NCBI RefSeq assembly: GCF_008065375.1
Contig: NZ_VJYI01000004.1
Location: forward strand, 62,001 to 126,000
Direction: 5' to 3'
DNA length: 64,000 nt
Source: Nonomuraea sp. SYSU D8015
GTDB taxonomy: Bacteria; Actinomycetota; Actinomycetes; Streptosporangiales; Streptosporangiaceae
Below the pieces are notes generated by a model that was not told the DNA's origin, made no database searches, and saw only the letters and a program-made list of their open reading frames with translations. The position numbers and the translations under genes are program-made. Every line of letters starts with the position of its first letter. The first letter of the stretch is position 1. Positions 42,530 through 50,790 of the stretch are shown here, piece by piece.

Positions 42530-43310
42530 CCAGTCACAGTAGCCGTGATCGAGCCAGGTCCGGCTCCGCTCGGCGCGGAGCAGCACGCCGTCGCGGCCCA
42601 GCGGGCGGACGGCGTTGACGGTCTCCAGGTCGTACGGCAGCGCGAGATCGACGGACGTGACCCTACTTCCAGTCCTCACGGACTCGTAATTCCTTGCCGG
42701 CCAGCACGATGACACGACCGCCGTCGGCGCGCGCATCCAGAAGGTCACGGGCAAGTTCTACACCGACGTGGAGACGCGCCTTCGACGACAGATCGATCAG
42801 CTCGCTCTCGCGGCCGGCGTTCCACATGAACAGCTGCTCGCCTTCTCCATAGAAGAAGAGCACGACGTTCCATGAGTCGTCGCCGGGCTGGTACACCCTG
42901 GTGGAGACCCGCTTGGTCGCCCCGCTGGCGAGGTCTCTGACAACCAGGACACGGTCGGAACGCCGGAGATAGGCGAAGCGCCGGCTATCGTCGCTGATTG
43001 CAAAGGGCGACACCGCCTGCCCGCCATCCTTGGGGACGAAGCCGAGCGCGTCCTCGATCCGCCACTTCTCGCCGGAGCTGTTCCCCACCCGCCAGGAATG
43101 GTGCGCGGCCGCGGGTTCCTGGACACCTCCGGGTCGTACAGCACGGCGTAGTCGAGTCGCAGCGCCTTCTTGGCTGGCAGCACGGGCAGCTGGGCCTCCG
43201 GCCGTACCGTCGGCCGGGTCCGGATCCTCCTCAGACCCGGCCTGTACGGCGAGCATGACACAGAAACCGACGAGACAGATTGTTGCCAGCAACGGCACAA
43301 GACCCCTCAT
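42530..43310 (-). pseudogene. Secreted beta-propeller-like protein, frame-disrupted
   Basis: From 43310 the frame gives a membrane anchor or signal (MRGLVPLLATICLVGFCVMLAV) and then, from 43130 to 42663, propeller-like strands (RRFAYLRRSDRVLVVRDLASG, VVLFFYGEGEQLFMWNAGRESELIDL). Between about 43205 and 43135 a neighbouring frame reads better (PEAQLPVLPAKKALRLDYAV followed by LYDPEV), as if two compensating shifts had occurred. After the stop at 42663 the protein-like sequence continues in another frame (SVDLALPYDLETVNAVRPLG, RTWLDHGYCDW). It is best read as one damaged gene; the intact portion could still be expressed as 215 residues. Confidence 0.5.
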
Positions 43311-43599
43311 ACCGCATTCTTACGCAAGGCCTCGGCGGCAACTCCCTGATCCATCATGTTCCGGCCTGCGCGTACGAGGGTGAACCCTTTGCAGGCTCAT
43401 CACTGTGGCGATTAACCTCAGAACGCCGACGGCGCATGGGGTTGGGTCATCGATCGAGACGGGCGGCGTCGCGGGTTGATCAAGACGGCCATGCCGAGAC
43501 ATGCGATGAAGCGGTCGGTGGCGAACTCGGCGAGCGGCACCGTGGGCGATCACGCCAACAGTGAACGCTGCCCCAGCGAGCAGCAGAGTGGCGGGGAGC

Positions 43600-43680
43600 A
43601 TCGCGTCTCCCGCAGGACCTCGCTGGGGTGAAGTCGAGTTCCCTGGCCTCGTTGAAGATCAGCAATCCATGGGTCGTCAT
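43600..43680 (-). pseudogene. 5' remnant of DJ-1/PfpI-family gene
   Basis: Twenty bases after the GlxA-type regulator stop, an ATG at 43680 begins MTTHGLLIFNEARELDF, the exact style of DJ-1/PfpI N-termini (xLLIFDGaEELDFVGP). After TP the similarity stops and other sequence takes over (in another frame, LLLAGAAFTVGVIAHGAA to 43400, possibly part of an unrelated membrane gene). The remaining 170 or so residues of a PfpI protein are missing. Confidence 0.5.
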
Positions 43681-43700
43681 GGGTCTCCCTTCGAGGGAGA

Positions 43701-44642
43701 TCATGTGAAACGGCCGCGGTAATCCGACGGCGCGACCCCGAGGCGGCGGTGGAACGTCTGCCACAACGTCTCGGCGGTGCCGAAACCGTAGCGGCGCGCG
43801 ATGACTTCGACCGGGTCGTCGGTCTCCGCCAGCGCTCGCTGGGCCGCCTCGACGCGTACGCGTTCGACGTAGGCGCTCGGCGGCAGACCGAGTTCGGCGG
43901 TGAAGCGGAGCTGCAGATGGCGCGGGCTGAGCCCGGCGCATGCGGCCAGATCCTTGATGTCGTGCCTGGCGCCCGGTTCGGCATGAATGGCCGCCACGGC
44001 TGCCCGGATGGGGTCGGTGGACGGCTGGATCGACCACAGCGCCACGCTGGACTGCGACTGGGCTCCCGCCCGGCGCGGGAACAACACCAGACGGCGGGCC
44101 ACGTCCAGGGCGACCTGCCGTCCCAGGTCCTCCTCCACCAGCGCCAGTGCCAGGTCCATCCCGGCGCTCACCCCTGCCGAGGACCATACATGCCCGTCGT
44201 TGATGAAGGTCGGGCCACCGTCCACGCGGACGTTGGGATACTCGCGGGCGAGGCGTTCGGCGCGAGCCCAGTGCGTGGTGACTCGCCGGCCGTCCAGCAA
44301 GCCGAGCGCGGCCAGCAAGAACGCGCCGCTGCAGACGGAGGCCACCCGCCGAGCGCCCTTGGCCGCGACCCCGATCCAAGCGGCCAGCTTTGGATCGTGC
44401 TTGGCCCGGAAGACACCCGGGCCGCCCACGGCCACCAACGTGTCGATCTCGGAGGGGTCCAGGGTATCGACACCGTGCTCGGCGTACACGGGCAGACCAC
44501 TCCCGGCACGAACGGGGCCAGGGCGCGACGCCACGACGACGCACGAGTAGCTACCCGCTTGCCGGAACACCTCATGCGGCCCGGCCAGGCCAAGATGCTG
44601 GAAGCCCTCGAAGACCACGAAGGCGACGATTCGCTCGTTCAC
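43701..44642 (-). CDS. GlxA-type AraC regulator
   Basis: The 313-residue protein has a DJ-1/PfpI sensor domain (IVAFVVFEGFQHLGLAGPHEVF, LVAVGGPGVF, ASVCSGAFLLAALGLLDGRRVTTHW, INDGHVWSSAGVSAGMDLAL). An AraC HTH follows (IKDLAACAGLSPRHLQLRFTAELGLPPSAYVERVRVEAAQRAL, VEVIARRYGFGTAETLWQTFHRRLGVAPSDYRGRF). The nucleophile-position Cys is present in VCSGAF. GTG 44642 follows GAGGGA. It is divergent from another GlxA-type gene at 44717 and precedes a truncated PfpI gene, its likely former target. Confidence 0.92.
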   Translation of the reverse strand: MNERIVAFVVFEGFQHLGLAGPHEVFRQAGSYSCVVVASRPGPVRAGSGLPVYAEHGVDTLDPSEIDTLVAVGGPGVFRAKHDPKLAAWIGVAAKGARRVASVCSGAFLLAALGLLDGRRVTTHWARAERLAREYPNVRVDGGPTFINDGHVWSSAGVSAGMDLALALVEEDLGRQVALDVARRLVLFPRRAGAQSQSSVALWSIQPSTDPIRAAVAAIHAEPGARHDIKDLAACAGLSPRHLQLRFTAELGLPPSAYVERVRVEAAQRALAETDDPVEVIARRYGFGTAETLWQTFHRRLGVAPSDYRGRFT

Positions 44643-44686
44643 TCCCTCACCCTGAAGCGTCCCGATGGATGGTACCCTCTGGTGAC

Positions 44687-44712
44687 TGAAATGCGCCTAT
44701 GCGATAAATTTC
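44687..44712 (+). promoter_or_regulatory. Shared box upstream of GlxA-type gene
   Basis: The block contains ATGCGCCTATGCGAT (44691-44705) within TGAAATG...ATTTCC and ends 4 bases before ATG 44717. A related block lies at 46374-46399 upstream of the HD gene, and a third 15-base match (ATGCGCTTCTACGAT) is at 53642-53656 before another GlxA-type gene. GAAAT and ATTTC at its ends form an inverted pair. Confidence 0.5.
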
Positions 44713-44716
44713 CGCC

Positions 44717-45655
44717 ATGGCTGTCCACCGTGTCGCCGTTCTCGCCCTCCACCGTGTGATCCCTTTCGACCTGGGCATCCCGACGTCGGTGTTCGCACAG
44801 CGGTCAGGTACGCCGTACCGGATGACGGTGTGCGCCGAGAAGCCGGGCGAGGTGGCGACGGATGCGGGCTTCGCCGTGCGCGTGACCGGCGGACTGAACA
44901 TGGCGCGCCGCGCCGACACGATCATCGTTCCCGGCTATGCGCTGGACGCGCGACCTGCGCCGGCGGTGTTGGAGTTGCTCGCCAAGGCGCACGATCAGGG
45001 CAAACGTATCGTGTCGATCTGCACCGGGGCGTTCGCGTTGGCGGCGGCCGGAGTCCTGGACGGACGCCAGGCCACGACCCATTGGCGCCACGCCGATCAG
45101 CTCGCCGAGCAGTTCCCACGGGTCCGGGTCAACCGCGACGCCCTCTACGTCGACGAGGGCAGCGTGCTGACCTCCGCCGGCATCTCGGCTGGCATCGACC
45201 TGTGCCTGCACATCGCCCGAACGGATCTGGGGGCTCGGGTCGCCAACGACATCGCCCGGGACATCGTGGCCGCGCCGCATCGCGGGGGTGGTCAGTCGCA
45301 GTACATCCAGCGCAGTGTTCCTCCGGAGCGCGGCACGTCGCTGGCCGCCACCCGGGCCTGGGCGCTCGGACAGCTCCACCGCCCGCTTACGGTCGCCGAC
45401 CTGGCCCGGCACGCGGGGCTGTCCGAACGAACCCTTGCCCGCCGGTTCGTCGCCGAGACGGGCGTGTCACCTCTGCAGTGGTTGCTCGCGGCGCGCATCG
45501 ACCTCGCTCGCGAATACCTCGAGCGCAACGACCTCAGCATCGAGCAGATCGCCGACCGCTGCGGTCTCGGCACCCCGGCCAACTTCCGGACCCACTTCCG
45601 CCGGCTGCTCGGCACGTCACCCGCGGACTACCGCAAGACGTTCGCCGCCTCATAG
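44717..45655 (+). CDS. GlxA-type AraC regulator paired with HD hydratase-like gene
   Basis: The 312-residue protein has a DJ-1/PfpI domain (VAVLALHRVIPFDLGIPTSVF, ADTIIVPGY, VSICTGAFALAAAGVLDGRQATTHW, VDEGSVLTSAGISAGIDLCLHIAR) and an AraC HTH pair (LTVADLARHAGLSERTLARRFVAETGVSPLQWL, SIEQIADRCGLGTPANFRTHFRRLLGTSPADYRKTF). It is convergent with the HD-domain gene ending at 45667, 11 bases away. A shared box precedes both. A paralogous pairing of the same two families occurs at 52543-54643. Confidence 0.93.
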   Translation: MAVHRVAVLALHRVIPFDLGIPTSVFAQRSGTPYRMTVCAEKPGEVATDAGFAVRVTGGLNMARRADTIIVPGYALDARPAPAVLELLAKAHDQGKRIVSICTGAFALAAAGVLDGRQATTHWRHADQLAEQFPRVRVNRDALYVDEGSVLTSAGISAGIDLCLHIARTDLGARVANDIARDIVAAPHRGGGQSQYIQRSVPPERGTSLAATRAWALGQLHRPLTVADLARHAGLSERTLARRFVAETGVSPLQWLLAARIDLAREYLERNDLSIEQIADRCGLGTPANFRTHFRRLLGTSPADYRKTFAAS

Positions 45656-45666
45656 GCGGGCCCGGC

Positions 45667-46332
45667 TCAGCTCCCCCAACGTGGTCCGGCCAGTGCCAGG
45701 TCCTCCAGAAGCGAGCTTCCGCGCTCGCCGCGCTCCCGGGCCAGTTCGCCGGGCACGGTGATCGGCGGGCCCTTCTCGGGGCGGGCGGCGACCTGACCGA
45801 CGATCGCGTCGACCAACGCGCGTACCACGGACAACCGCGGGTAGGCGTCGTGGATCAGCTTGGCGGCGGCATCAGTAATGAACTCGCTGCCCAGCGCGGT
45901 GAAGTCGATGACGGTGCCGCCGTGGAGCAATGCGCATACCGCGCCACGCCGCTCGGCGATCCCCATCGAGGTGTGCAGCGCGATGGCCTCCCAGACCGTG
46001 TCGACCGCCTCGGCGGCGAAGCCGCGCGCGGTCATGAACTCCGCGGCCAGATCCGCACCGTCCACTTCGAAGCGCTGGCTGCCGTTGCCCTCATCGGTCA
46101 GCCCGACGTCGTGCAGCACGCACGCCAGGAACAACAGCTCGGGGTCGTAGTCCGAGCCCGGCCGCATCCCACGGTGCCGGGCGAGCAGACGCGCGAACAG
46201 GAAGGCGCGAATACTGTGATTGGCCAACGATTCCGACTCGATCCGCCGGACCCAGTCGAGCGCTTCCCGCGCCGTGACGCTGTCCGGAAGAGCCAGCAGA
46301 TCACCGCCGACGATGTCCGTTTCCTCATGCAT
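45667..46332 (-). CDS. HD-domain protein, cyanamide-hydratase-like
   Basis: The 221-residue protein has an HD phosphohydrolase-type metal site: SLANHSIRAFLFARLLA (first His), LACVLHDVGLT (HD), and WEAIALHTSMGIAERRG. RFEVDGADLAAEFM between them is characteristic of the Ddi2/cyanamide-hydratase-like subgroup rather than nucleotide hydrolases. That subgroup hydrates cyanamide and possibly other C-N triple-bond compounds. A likely start is ATG 46332; ATG 46341 is an alternative. It is 60% or more similar in motif order to the protein at 52543-53235 (visual judgement, not computed). Confidence 0.85.
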   Translation of the reverse strand: MHEETDIVGGDLLALPDSVTAREALDWVRRIESESLANHSIRAFLFARLLARHRGMRPGSDYDPELLFLACVLHDVGLTDEGNGSQRFEVDGADLAAEFMTARGFAAEAVDTVWEAIALHTSMGIAERRGAVCALLHGGTVIDFTALGSEFITDAAAKLIHDAYPRLSVVRALVDAIVGQVAARPEKGPPITVPGELARERGERGSSLLEDLALAGPRWGS

Positions 46333-46373
46333 GGGGACCATCTTCGGGTCGGCAGGCACTACGGCCAAGTGGC

Positions 46374-46399
46374 TGAAATGACGATTTGCGATAGATTCC
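46374..46399. promoter_or_regulatory. Second copy of GlxA/HD box
   Basis: TGAAATG and GCGATA-ATT match the block at 44687-44712 at about 19 of 26 positions. It lies 42 bases upstream of the HD gene start on the minus strand, in inverted orientation relative to that gene. This supports co-regulation of the regulator and the HD gene, probably by the GlxA-type protein. Confidence 0.45.
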
Positions 46400-46603
46400 T
46401 GTCAAGATCAGAATCGTGGCTCGCGTCTGGTATGAGCGCCTGAAGCGTTGATCTTGCTCTTGTTGATCCGCCAGAGCCGGGTGAGGCGGCGCGCATCCGT
46501 CTGATGGTCGCTGTGCTCCCCACCCGGCGGCCTCGGGTCGGCGTCAATCACGTCGTGGCTGGTGAGATTCCGAATGCCGGCTGGTGTGGTAAGGCGTTGC
46601 CGG

Positions 46604-47038
46604 CTACTGGAGGGTCGGCGCCAAGCCGAGTTGCTCGAGCACGCCCAGTCGGTCCTCGTAGGTCCGCTCCTCGATGACCTTTCCTCCGTCCAGGGTGAAG
46701 ATGCTGACTCCCCTGCGCGAAATCGTGGTGCCGACCGGAACGGTGACGTCTAGAAGGGGGTGCTTGAAGGGCTTCTTGGCCGTGCCCACCATGGTCCACC
46801 GCACGACCACCTTGTTCTCCTCGGCGATCATGTCCTGGACGCCTCCGCTCAGGTTTTCGAAAAACTCCCGTGGGTTGTCCGATTCCCCATGCTGGAGCAG
46901 CGTCTCCACGTCGTAGGTGTCGGGCATGCCGGGCGTATCGACGACCTTCATGCGGCCAAGGTCAACGACCGCTTCCCAGTTCTGCCTGCCACCGGCGAGG
47001 TAGCGACGGACGATGTCCTTGATCTCTTCGATGGACAT
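46604..47038 (-). CDS. SnoaL-like ester-cyclase-family protein
   Basis: The 144-residue protein has the NTF2-like plan: helix IEEIKDIVRRYLAGGRQNWEAV, MPDTYDVETLLQHG, FFENLSGGVQDMIAEENKVVVRWTMVGTAK, and a last hairpin ISRRGVSIFTLDGGKVIEERTYEDRLGVLEQLGL. The last block is the standard SnoaL-like polyketide-cyclase/ester-cyclase ending. AAAGGGAT precedes the ATG. It is divergent from the TetR gene at 47400 with an operator-like dyad between, so it could be that repressor's target. Substrate unknown. Confidence 0.85.
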   Translation of the reverse strand: MSIEEIKDIVRRYLAGGRQNWEAVVDLGRMKVVDTPGMPDTYDVETLLQHGESDNPREFFENLSGGVQDMIAEENKVVVRWTMVGTAKKPFKHPLLDVTVPVGTTISRRGVSIFTLDGGKVIEERTYEDRLGVLEQLGLAPTLQ

Positions 47039-47354
47039 GTGTGGTATCCCTTTCCTTTCTCGGCTGTTACCGGCTTGAGGGACAGGTGCAGTGCAAGAGC
47101 CTGAGATGGCTGACTGAGACCGGCTCAGGCATTCCACCTGGATCTCACTGGCGGAGAAGCCGTCGTGGTTCGGTGGAGGTGCACCAGACATCGAGCCCAA
47201 GGGAGGCTCCGGCGTCCAGTGGACGAGCAGGTCCGATTCCTCGTGCGCTGCCAGCGGCGAACACGGGTGCCGCCTGCGGCGGGCGCATTCCGGTCTCTTC
47301 GGGCTTTGTGAGTGTGGGTTGGAACACAGGCCATGAAACTACACTCAAGCTAAA

Positions 47355-47389
47355 TTTACAAGCCAATGAAATTTCCTCTTGGATGTAAA
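47355..47389. promoter_or_regulatory. Inverted repeat before TetR gene
   Basis: TTTACAAGCCAA (47355-47366) and TTGGATGTAAA (47379-47389) form imperfect arms (TTTACA...CCAA/TTGG...TGTAAA) around 12 bases. They end 10 bases before ATG 47400. This placement suits TetR autoregulation. The region is notably AT-richer than its surroundings. Confidence 0.55.
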
Positions 47390-47399
47390 CTTTCTCTCC

Positions 47400-48065
47400 A
47401 TGTACGCTATGCACATGGAGCAGACGCTGGGCCTTAGGGAACGCAAGAAGGAGTCCACGCGCCGCGCGCTGGTCGCGGCCGCGGCGCGGCTGTTCGCGGA
47501 AAAGGGATACACCCAGACCACGGTCGCCGAGATCGCGGCGGCTGCGGAGGTCTCCACAAAGACGCTCTTCAACTACTTCGCCGGCAAGGAGGACATCCTC
47601 TTCTCCGGCGACCGGCAGCGCCTGGACGCCGCCCTGCGGCTGATCGCAGAGCGTGGCCCGGACGAACAGCCGGTCGACCTTCTGGTACGTCTCGGGGAAG
47701 AGCTCATCGCCTCCTTCGCCCACCTCGACGGCGACACCGACAAGGTCACCGGCATCCCCTACTCGCTCCGTGTGCGGCTCATCTTGACGGTGCCGGAGGT
47801 GCAGGCACGAACGATGCATCATCTGCAGGAAGCCCAGCTGCAACTGGCCGAGGCGCTGCACGGAGCCTACCCCGGCCAACTCGACCGGATCACCGCCGCA
47901 GGTATGATCGGCGCGCTGATGGGCGCCGCCAATGTCACCCGGCTGGTCAGCATGAAGCAGGGCGACAGACCCGACCAGGTCCTGGCGGCGACGCGACAGG
48001 GCCTTGACGTCGCGATGCGCGGCGTCTTCGCGGTGAGCGCGGCAGCCGTCGAACCCTCCTCCTGA
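47400..48065 (+). CDS. TetR-family repressor
   Basis: The 221-residue protein has the TetR N-terminal fold (LRERKKESTRRALVAAAARLFAEKGYTQTTVAEIAAAAEVSTKTLFNYFAGKEDIL) and a helical ligand domain (LLVRLGEELIASFAHLDGDTDKV, ALHGAYPGQLDRITAAGMIGALMGAANVTRLV, ATRQGLDVAMRGVFAV). Three ATGs (47400, 47409, 47415) compete. None has a ribosome site, so a leaderless transcript from the operator region is plausible. It is divergent from the SnoaL-like gene. Confidence 0.92.
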   Translation: MYAMHMEQTLGLRERKKESTRRALVAAAARLFAEKGYTQTTVAEIAAAAEVSTKTLFNYFAGKEDILFSGDRQRLDAALRLIAERGPDEQPVDLLVRLGEELIASFAHLDGDTDKVTGIPYSLRVRLILTVPEVQARTMHHLQEAQLQLAEALHGAYPGQLDRITAAGMIGALMGAANVTRLVSMKQGDRPDQVLAATRQGLDVAMRGVFAVSAAAVEPSS

Positions 48066-48120
48066 TCGCCCGCCGCCGTGGCGATCAACATCGGCTCGGG
48101 TTCGCTCTGCAGCTGACACG

Positions 48121-48260
48121 GTGCGGCTCTTGGGCCGGTTCCTGTCCGACCCGCTGGATGTTCCGGCCGGGTCGTGGCTTACCTTGCCGACCAGTTCGGG
48201 GTGAGTGAGGTCTCGCAGATCAAGCGGTACATCGAGCTCCACCGCGAATACTGGAGAGGC
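48121..48260 (+). pseudogene. Fragment of Tn3-family transposase N-terminal domain
   Basis: One frame reads VRLLGRFLSDPLDVPAG. After a one-base shift the next reads VVAYLADQFGVSEVSQIKRYIELHREYWR. Joined, this is the DUF4158-like N-terminal block of Tn3-type transposases (LGRFLDDPTDVP-VVEYLAEQLGI-D-S--KRY-ER). Only about 45 of roughly 1000 residues remain, with no terminal repeats seen. It marks past Tn3 activity. Confidence 0.6.
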
Positions 48261-48333
48261 ACTTCCTGGCCGATACCTGTGCTCAAGCCTCTCAGCGGAT
48301 GTACGATCCCGTGAGTTCTGTCTGGGTGGTGTT

Positions 48334-49013
48334 TCAGGTGCCTCGCCAGGTTGGGGTGGATTCGCGGGCGATGCGGCGGGTCATGAAGTCGATCATGGCG
48401 ATGTGGATCATGGCTTCGGAACGGGCCGGCAGGGCTTCGTGCCAGGCGGCGGTGGAGCATGAGCCAGCCGAGGGTGCGCTCGGCGACCCAGTGGTGTGGC
48501 AGGGGGAGGCCGGCGGCGCCGTCGGAGATGCCGTCGGAGGTGGCCAGGGCGGCGATCAGCAGGCCGAGGGTGTCGGTGGCGATGCTGCGTTTGCGGCCGG
48601 CGATCTTCTTGCCGGCGTCGTACCCCTGGCTGGTGGCGGAGGCGTTGGTGGAGGTTTGACGCTTTTGGGCGTCGATGATGCAGGCGCTTGGGTCGGGGTC
48701 GCGCCCTCGGCGGTGCGGACTAATCGGCGCAGCAGGCCGATGAGCTGGGCGAAGATGCCGTCGGTTTGCCAGTGGGCGAAGTAGCCGGAGACGGTCTGCC
48801 AGGGTGGGTACTCATGCGGCAGGTAGCGCGAGGGGATGCCGGTGTGGTGGAGTAGAGGATGGCGTTCATGATGGCGCGCAGGTCGTGCTCGCAGGGGCGG
48901 CCGATGTCCAGGCCCCTGCCGCGGCGTTCGGCGCGCCAGGCGCCCAGGACTGGCTCGATGAGCGCCCAGCGTGCGTCGGACAGATCGCTGGGGTACGGTC
49001 GCCGTTCGGTCAT
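48334..49013 (-). pseudogene. Decayed IS5-family transposase
   Basis: It starts MTERRPYPSDLSDARWALIEPVLGAWR and NAILY, then the frame shifts and continues YLPHEYPPWQTVSGYFAHWQ and DGIFAQLIGLL. Further fragments read GYDAGKKIAGRKRSIATDTLGL and WVAERTLGWLMLHRRLA. It ends in HIAMIDFMTRRIARESTPTWRGT. These are IS5-family landmarks, and the ending equals that of the copy at 49161. Roughly 50 codons are missing between GISDG and the WVAER motif, including the second catalytic Asp. It is inactive. Confidence 0.8.
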
Positions 49014-49090
49014 GTGTCCGGCGTACCGCAGATCAGGCCTCTTGCCCAGCCGCGAGCGTCAACTTTCGGTCACATTCGGTGACATGTCCG

Positions 49091-49993
49091 GCGTCTTGGG
49101 ATGAGACAGGATCTTCTTGGAGAAGGTGGGTGTGCGTCCGGGTATGGCTTCCGCTCGTTCATGGCAGAATACATATCCGATGCCCGCTGGGCGTTAATCG
49201 AGCCCACCTTAACCGCCTGGCGGCAAGCCCGACTCGACCGCCGGCTCACCGGCCAGCCAGCCTCGGTCGACCTACGGGACGTCTTCAACGCAATCCTGTA
49301 CGTCAACAGGACAGGAATCGCCTGGAAATACCTGCCGCACGACTTCCCGTCCTACAACACCGTCTACGCCTACTACGCAGCCTGGCGCGACGAAGGAATC
49401 TTCGCCCAACTCAACTACGAGCTGACCGGCCTGGCCCGCGTCAAGGAAGCCGCAGGGCCGAACCGACCGCCTGCGTGATCGACACCCAGAGCATCAAGAC
49501 CTCCACCAACGTGCCCCTCACCAGCCAAGGCACCGACCCAGGCAAGAAGATCGTCGGCCGCAAGCGAGGCATCGTCACCGACACCCTCGGCATCATCCTC
49601 GCCGTGACCGTCGCCGCCGCAGGCCTGTCCGACAACGTCATCGGGATACGGCTACTCGACCAAACCAAAACCGCCTACCCGGCGATATCAAAAACCTGGG
49701 TCGACTCCGGCTTCAGAAATGCCGTAATCCAGCACGGCGCCAAATTAGGCATCGACGTCGAAGTCGTGGCCAGAAAGACTGAAACCCGCGGATTCCACGT
49801 CGCCAAACGCCGCTGGGTCGTCGAACGCAGCCTGGGCTGGCTCATGCTCTACCGTCGCTTAACCCGCGATTATGAAACCCTGCCCGCCAGCTCCCAAGCC
49901 ATGATCCACATCGCCTCGATCAACAACCTCACCAAGCGCATAACAGACGAAACCACCCCAACCTGGCGAGGTACCTACTAGGACATAAGACGC
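49091..49993 (+). mobile_element. IS5-family insertion sequence
   Basis: The transposase gene below lies inside a segment bounded by GCGTCTT (49091-49097) and AAGACGC (49987-49993), a possible 7-base terminal inverted repeat. Little similarity extends beyond these seven bases, so the ends are tentative. Length (about 0.9 kb) fits the IS427-like group of IS5. It is oriented head to head with the decayed copy on its left. Confidence 0.6.
49161..49981 (+). CDS. IS5-family transposase in two frames (orfA/orfB)
   Basis: ATG 49161 begins MAEYISDARWALIEPTLTAWRQAR, NAILYVNRTGIAWKYLPHDFPSYNTVY and stops at 49478. The neighbouring frame (-1) continues CVIDTQSIKTSTN (first Asp), GKKIVGRKRGIVTDTLG, SKTWVDSGFRN (second Asp) and RRWVVERSLGWLMLYRRLTRDYE (Glu) to 49981. 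Two overlapping frames joined by -1 shifting is normal in IS427-type elements. A programmed shift near 49440-49475 is therefore as likely as mutation. All three DDE residues are present. Confidence 0.82.
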
Positions 49994-50058
49994 AATCTGC
50001 TCAAATCAAATGCCCTCTCAGATCAGACTTCAGTAGGGACGGCGAACGCCGGTTCAGT

Positions 50059-50139
50059 ATGGCGATACGTAGACGCGCCCGTGCGCTGGTAGCGCTCGCC
50101 TTACCGTTGTCCGTTTACCTTCCATACTCTCACGCATAA
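50059..50139 (+). other. Orphan signal-peptide-like frame (26 residues)
   Basis: ATG 50059 encodes MAIRRRARALVALALPLSVY then LPYSHA and a stop. This looks like a signal peptide with nothing behind it: three Arg, a hydrophobic core and a small residue at the end. It may be the leftover of a secreted-protein gene cut by the nearby IS. There is no good ribosome site. Confidence 0.3.
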
Positions 50140-50262
50140 CTGACAAGAACGACCGGCGCCTTGTCTTTCGCGCGGTGCATTCTGTGTCATCTTTGTGGCG
50201 TTTTGCGGTGCCGTGTTGTACTGTCGTCTACAACCCGACGATCTTCCAATCCAAGAGGTTCA

Positions 50263-50583
50263 ATGAAGGTGCGAGCAGGATTTAGACCGTTGATTGCAGC
50301 CTCGGGGGTCGCAGTCCTGCTGATTGCTGGAGTAGGCAGCGCAAGCGCTCAGACCGCAGGTCAAGCGGCTTATATAAGTTGTATAGACAAAATATCCGAG
50401 GAAGGGGGCCTTCCTGGGCTCTGGAGGGGTGTCATAGTGAAAAACAACTGCGCCTGGGGCTACAACATTAAGCTAGTGTGGAACAACGGGCCCGACAGTC
50501 CCTGCGTACTGGTGGATGCGGGTCGCCTCTATAGGGACGAGAACTACTCGACCGCCACATATCAAGGCGTAGTACACTGCTGA
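50263..50583 (+). CDS. Small secreted protein, tendamistat/alpha-amylase-inhibitor-like
   Basis: ATG 50263 after AAGAGGTTCA gives 106 residues: a signal peptide (PLIAASGVAVLLIAGVGSASA) and a mature part of about 75 residues with four Cys. It includes LWRGVIVKNNCAWGYNIKLV, a DSPC and a final VVHC. Tendamistat has the same order: WRY, then N-x-C-A, KVV, C, V-PG and a C-terminal Cys. The Cys2-Cys3 spacing is 18 in both; Cys3-Cys4 is 25 here versus 28. WRG replaces the inhibitory WRY triad, so amylase inhibition is uncertain. It is located between IS elements, in AT-richer DNA. Confidence 0.55.
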   Translation: MKVRAGFRPLIAASGVAVLLIAGVGSASAQTAGQAAYISCIDKISEEGGLPGLWRGVIVKNNCAWGYNIKLVWNNGPDSPCVLVDAGRLYRDENYSTATYQGVVHC

Positions 50584-50699
50584 AAGTTGGCAGAGCCTAG
50601 TAACAATGTTGCGCTGCGGATTGCTGCGTATAACTCCCGTCGGCCCGATCAGGGTCCGCCGAGAATGGCTGTAGGGACCGTAACAGCACGTCGCAGAAT

Positions 50700-50790
50700 C
50701 CCGTATCGAGTAGGAGGGTGAGGCCGCCTCACCCTCCTCTCACACCACCGGACATGCGGGCCCGCATCCGGCGGTTCGTCAAGCCGTGGT
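50700..50790 (-). ncRNA. Probable 3' end (domains V-VI) of a group II intron, remnant
   Basis: On the minus strand the order is a hairpin of about 30 nt with a two-base bulge (CCGCCGGATGCGGG / CCCGCATGTCCGGTGG, 50745-50774), a GTGTGAGA spacer, a perfect 11-bp stem (GGAGGGTGAGG with CCTCACCCTCC, 50713-50737) and TACTCGAT. This resembles the domain V, domain VI and 3'-splice-site order of bacterial group II introns. The maturase gene and domains I-IV are absent; the IS at 50793 takes their place. A plain terminator is the alternative for the 11-bp stem. Confidence 0.45.

Noticed and set aside
46400..46603. A possible truncated GlxA-type start (GTGGCTCGCGTC) after the box at 46374
   Set aside because: The frame ends after about eleven residues and shows no DJ-1 similarity.
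49091..49993. Longer terminal inverted repeats for the middle IS5-type copy
   Set aside because: Beyond GCGTCTT/AAGACGC the ends do not match well, so only a tentative 7-base repeat is claimed.
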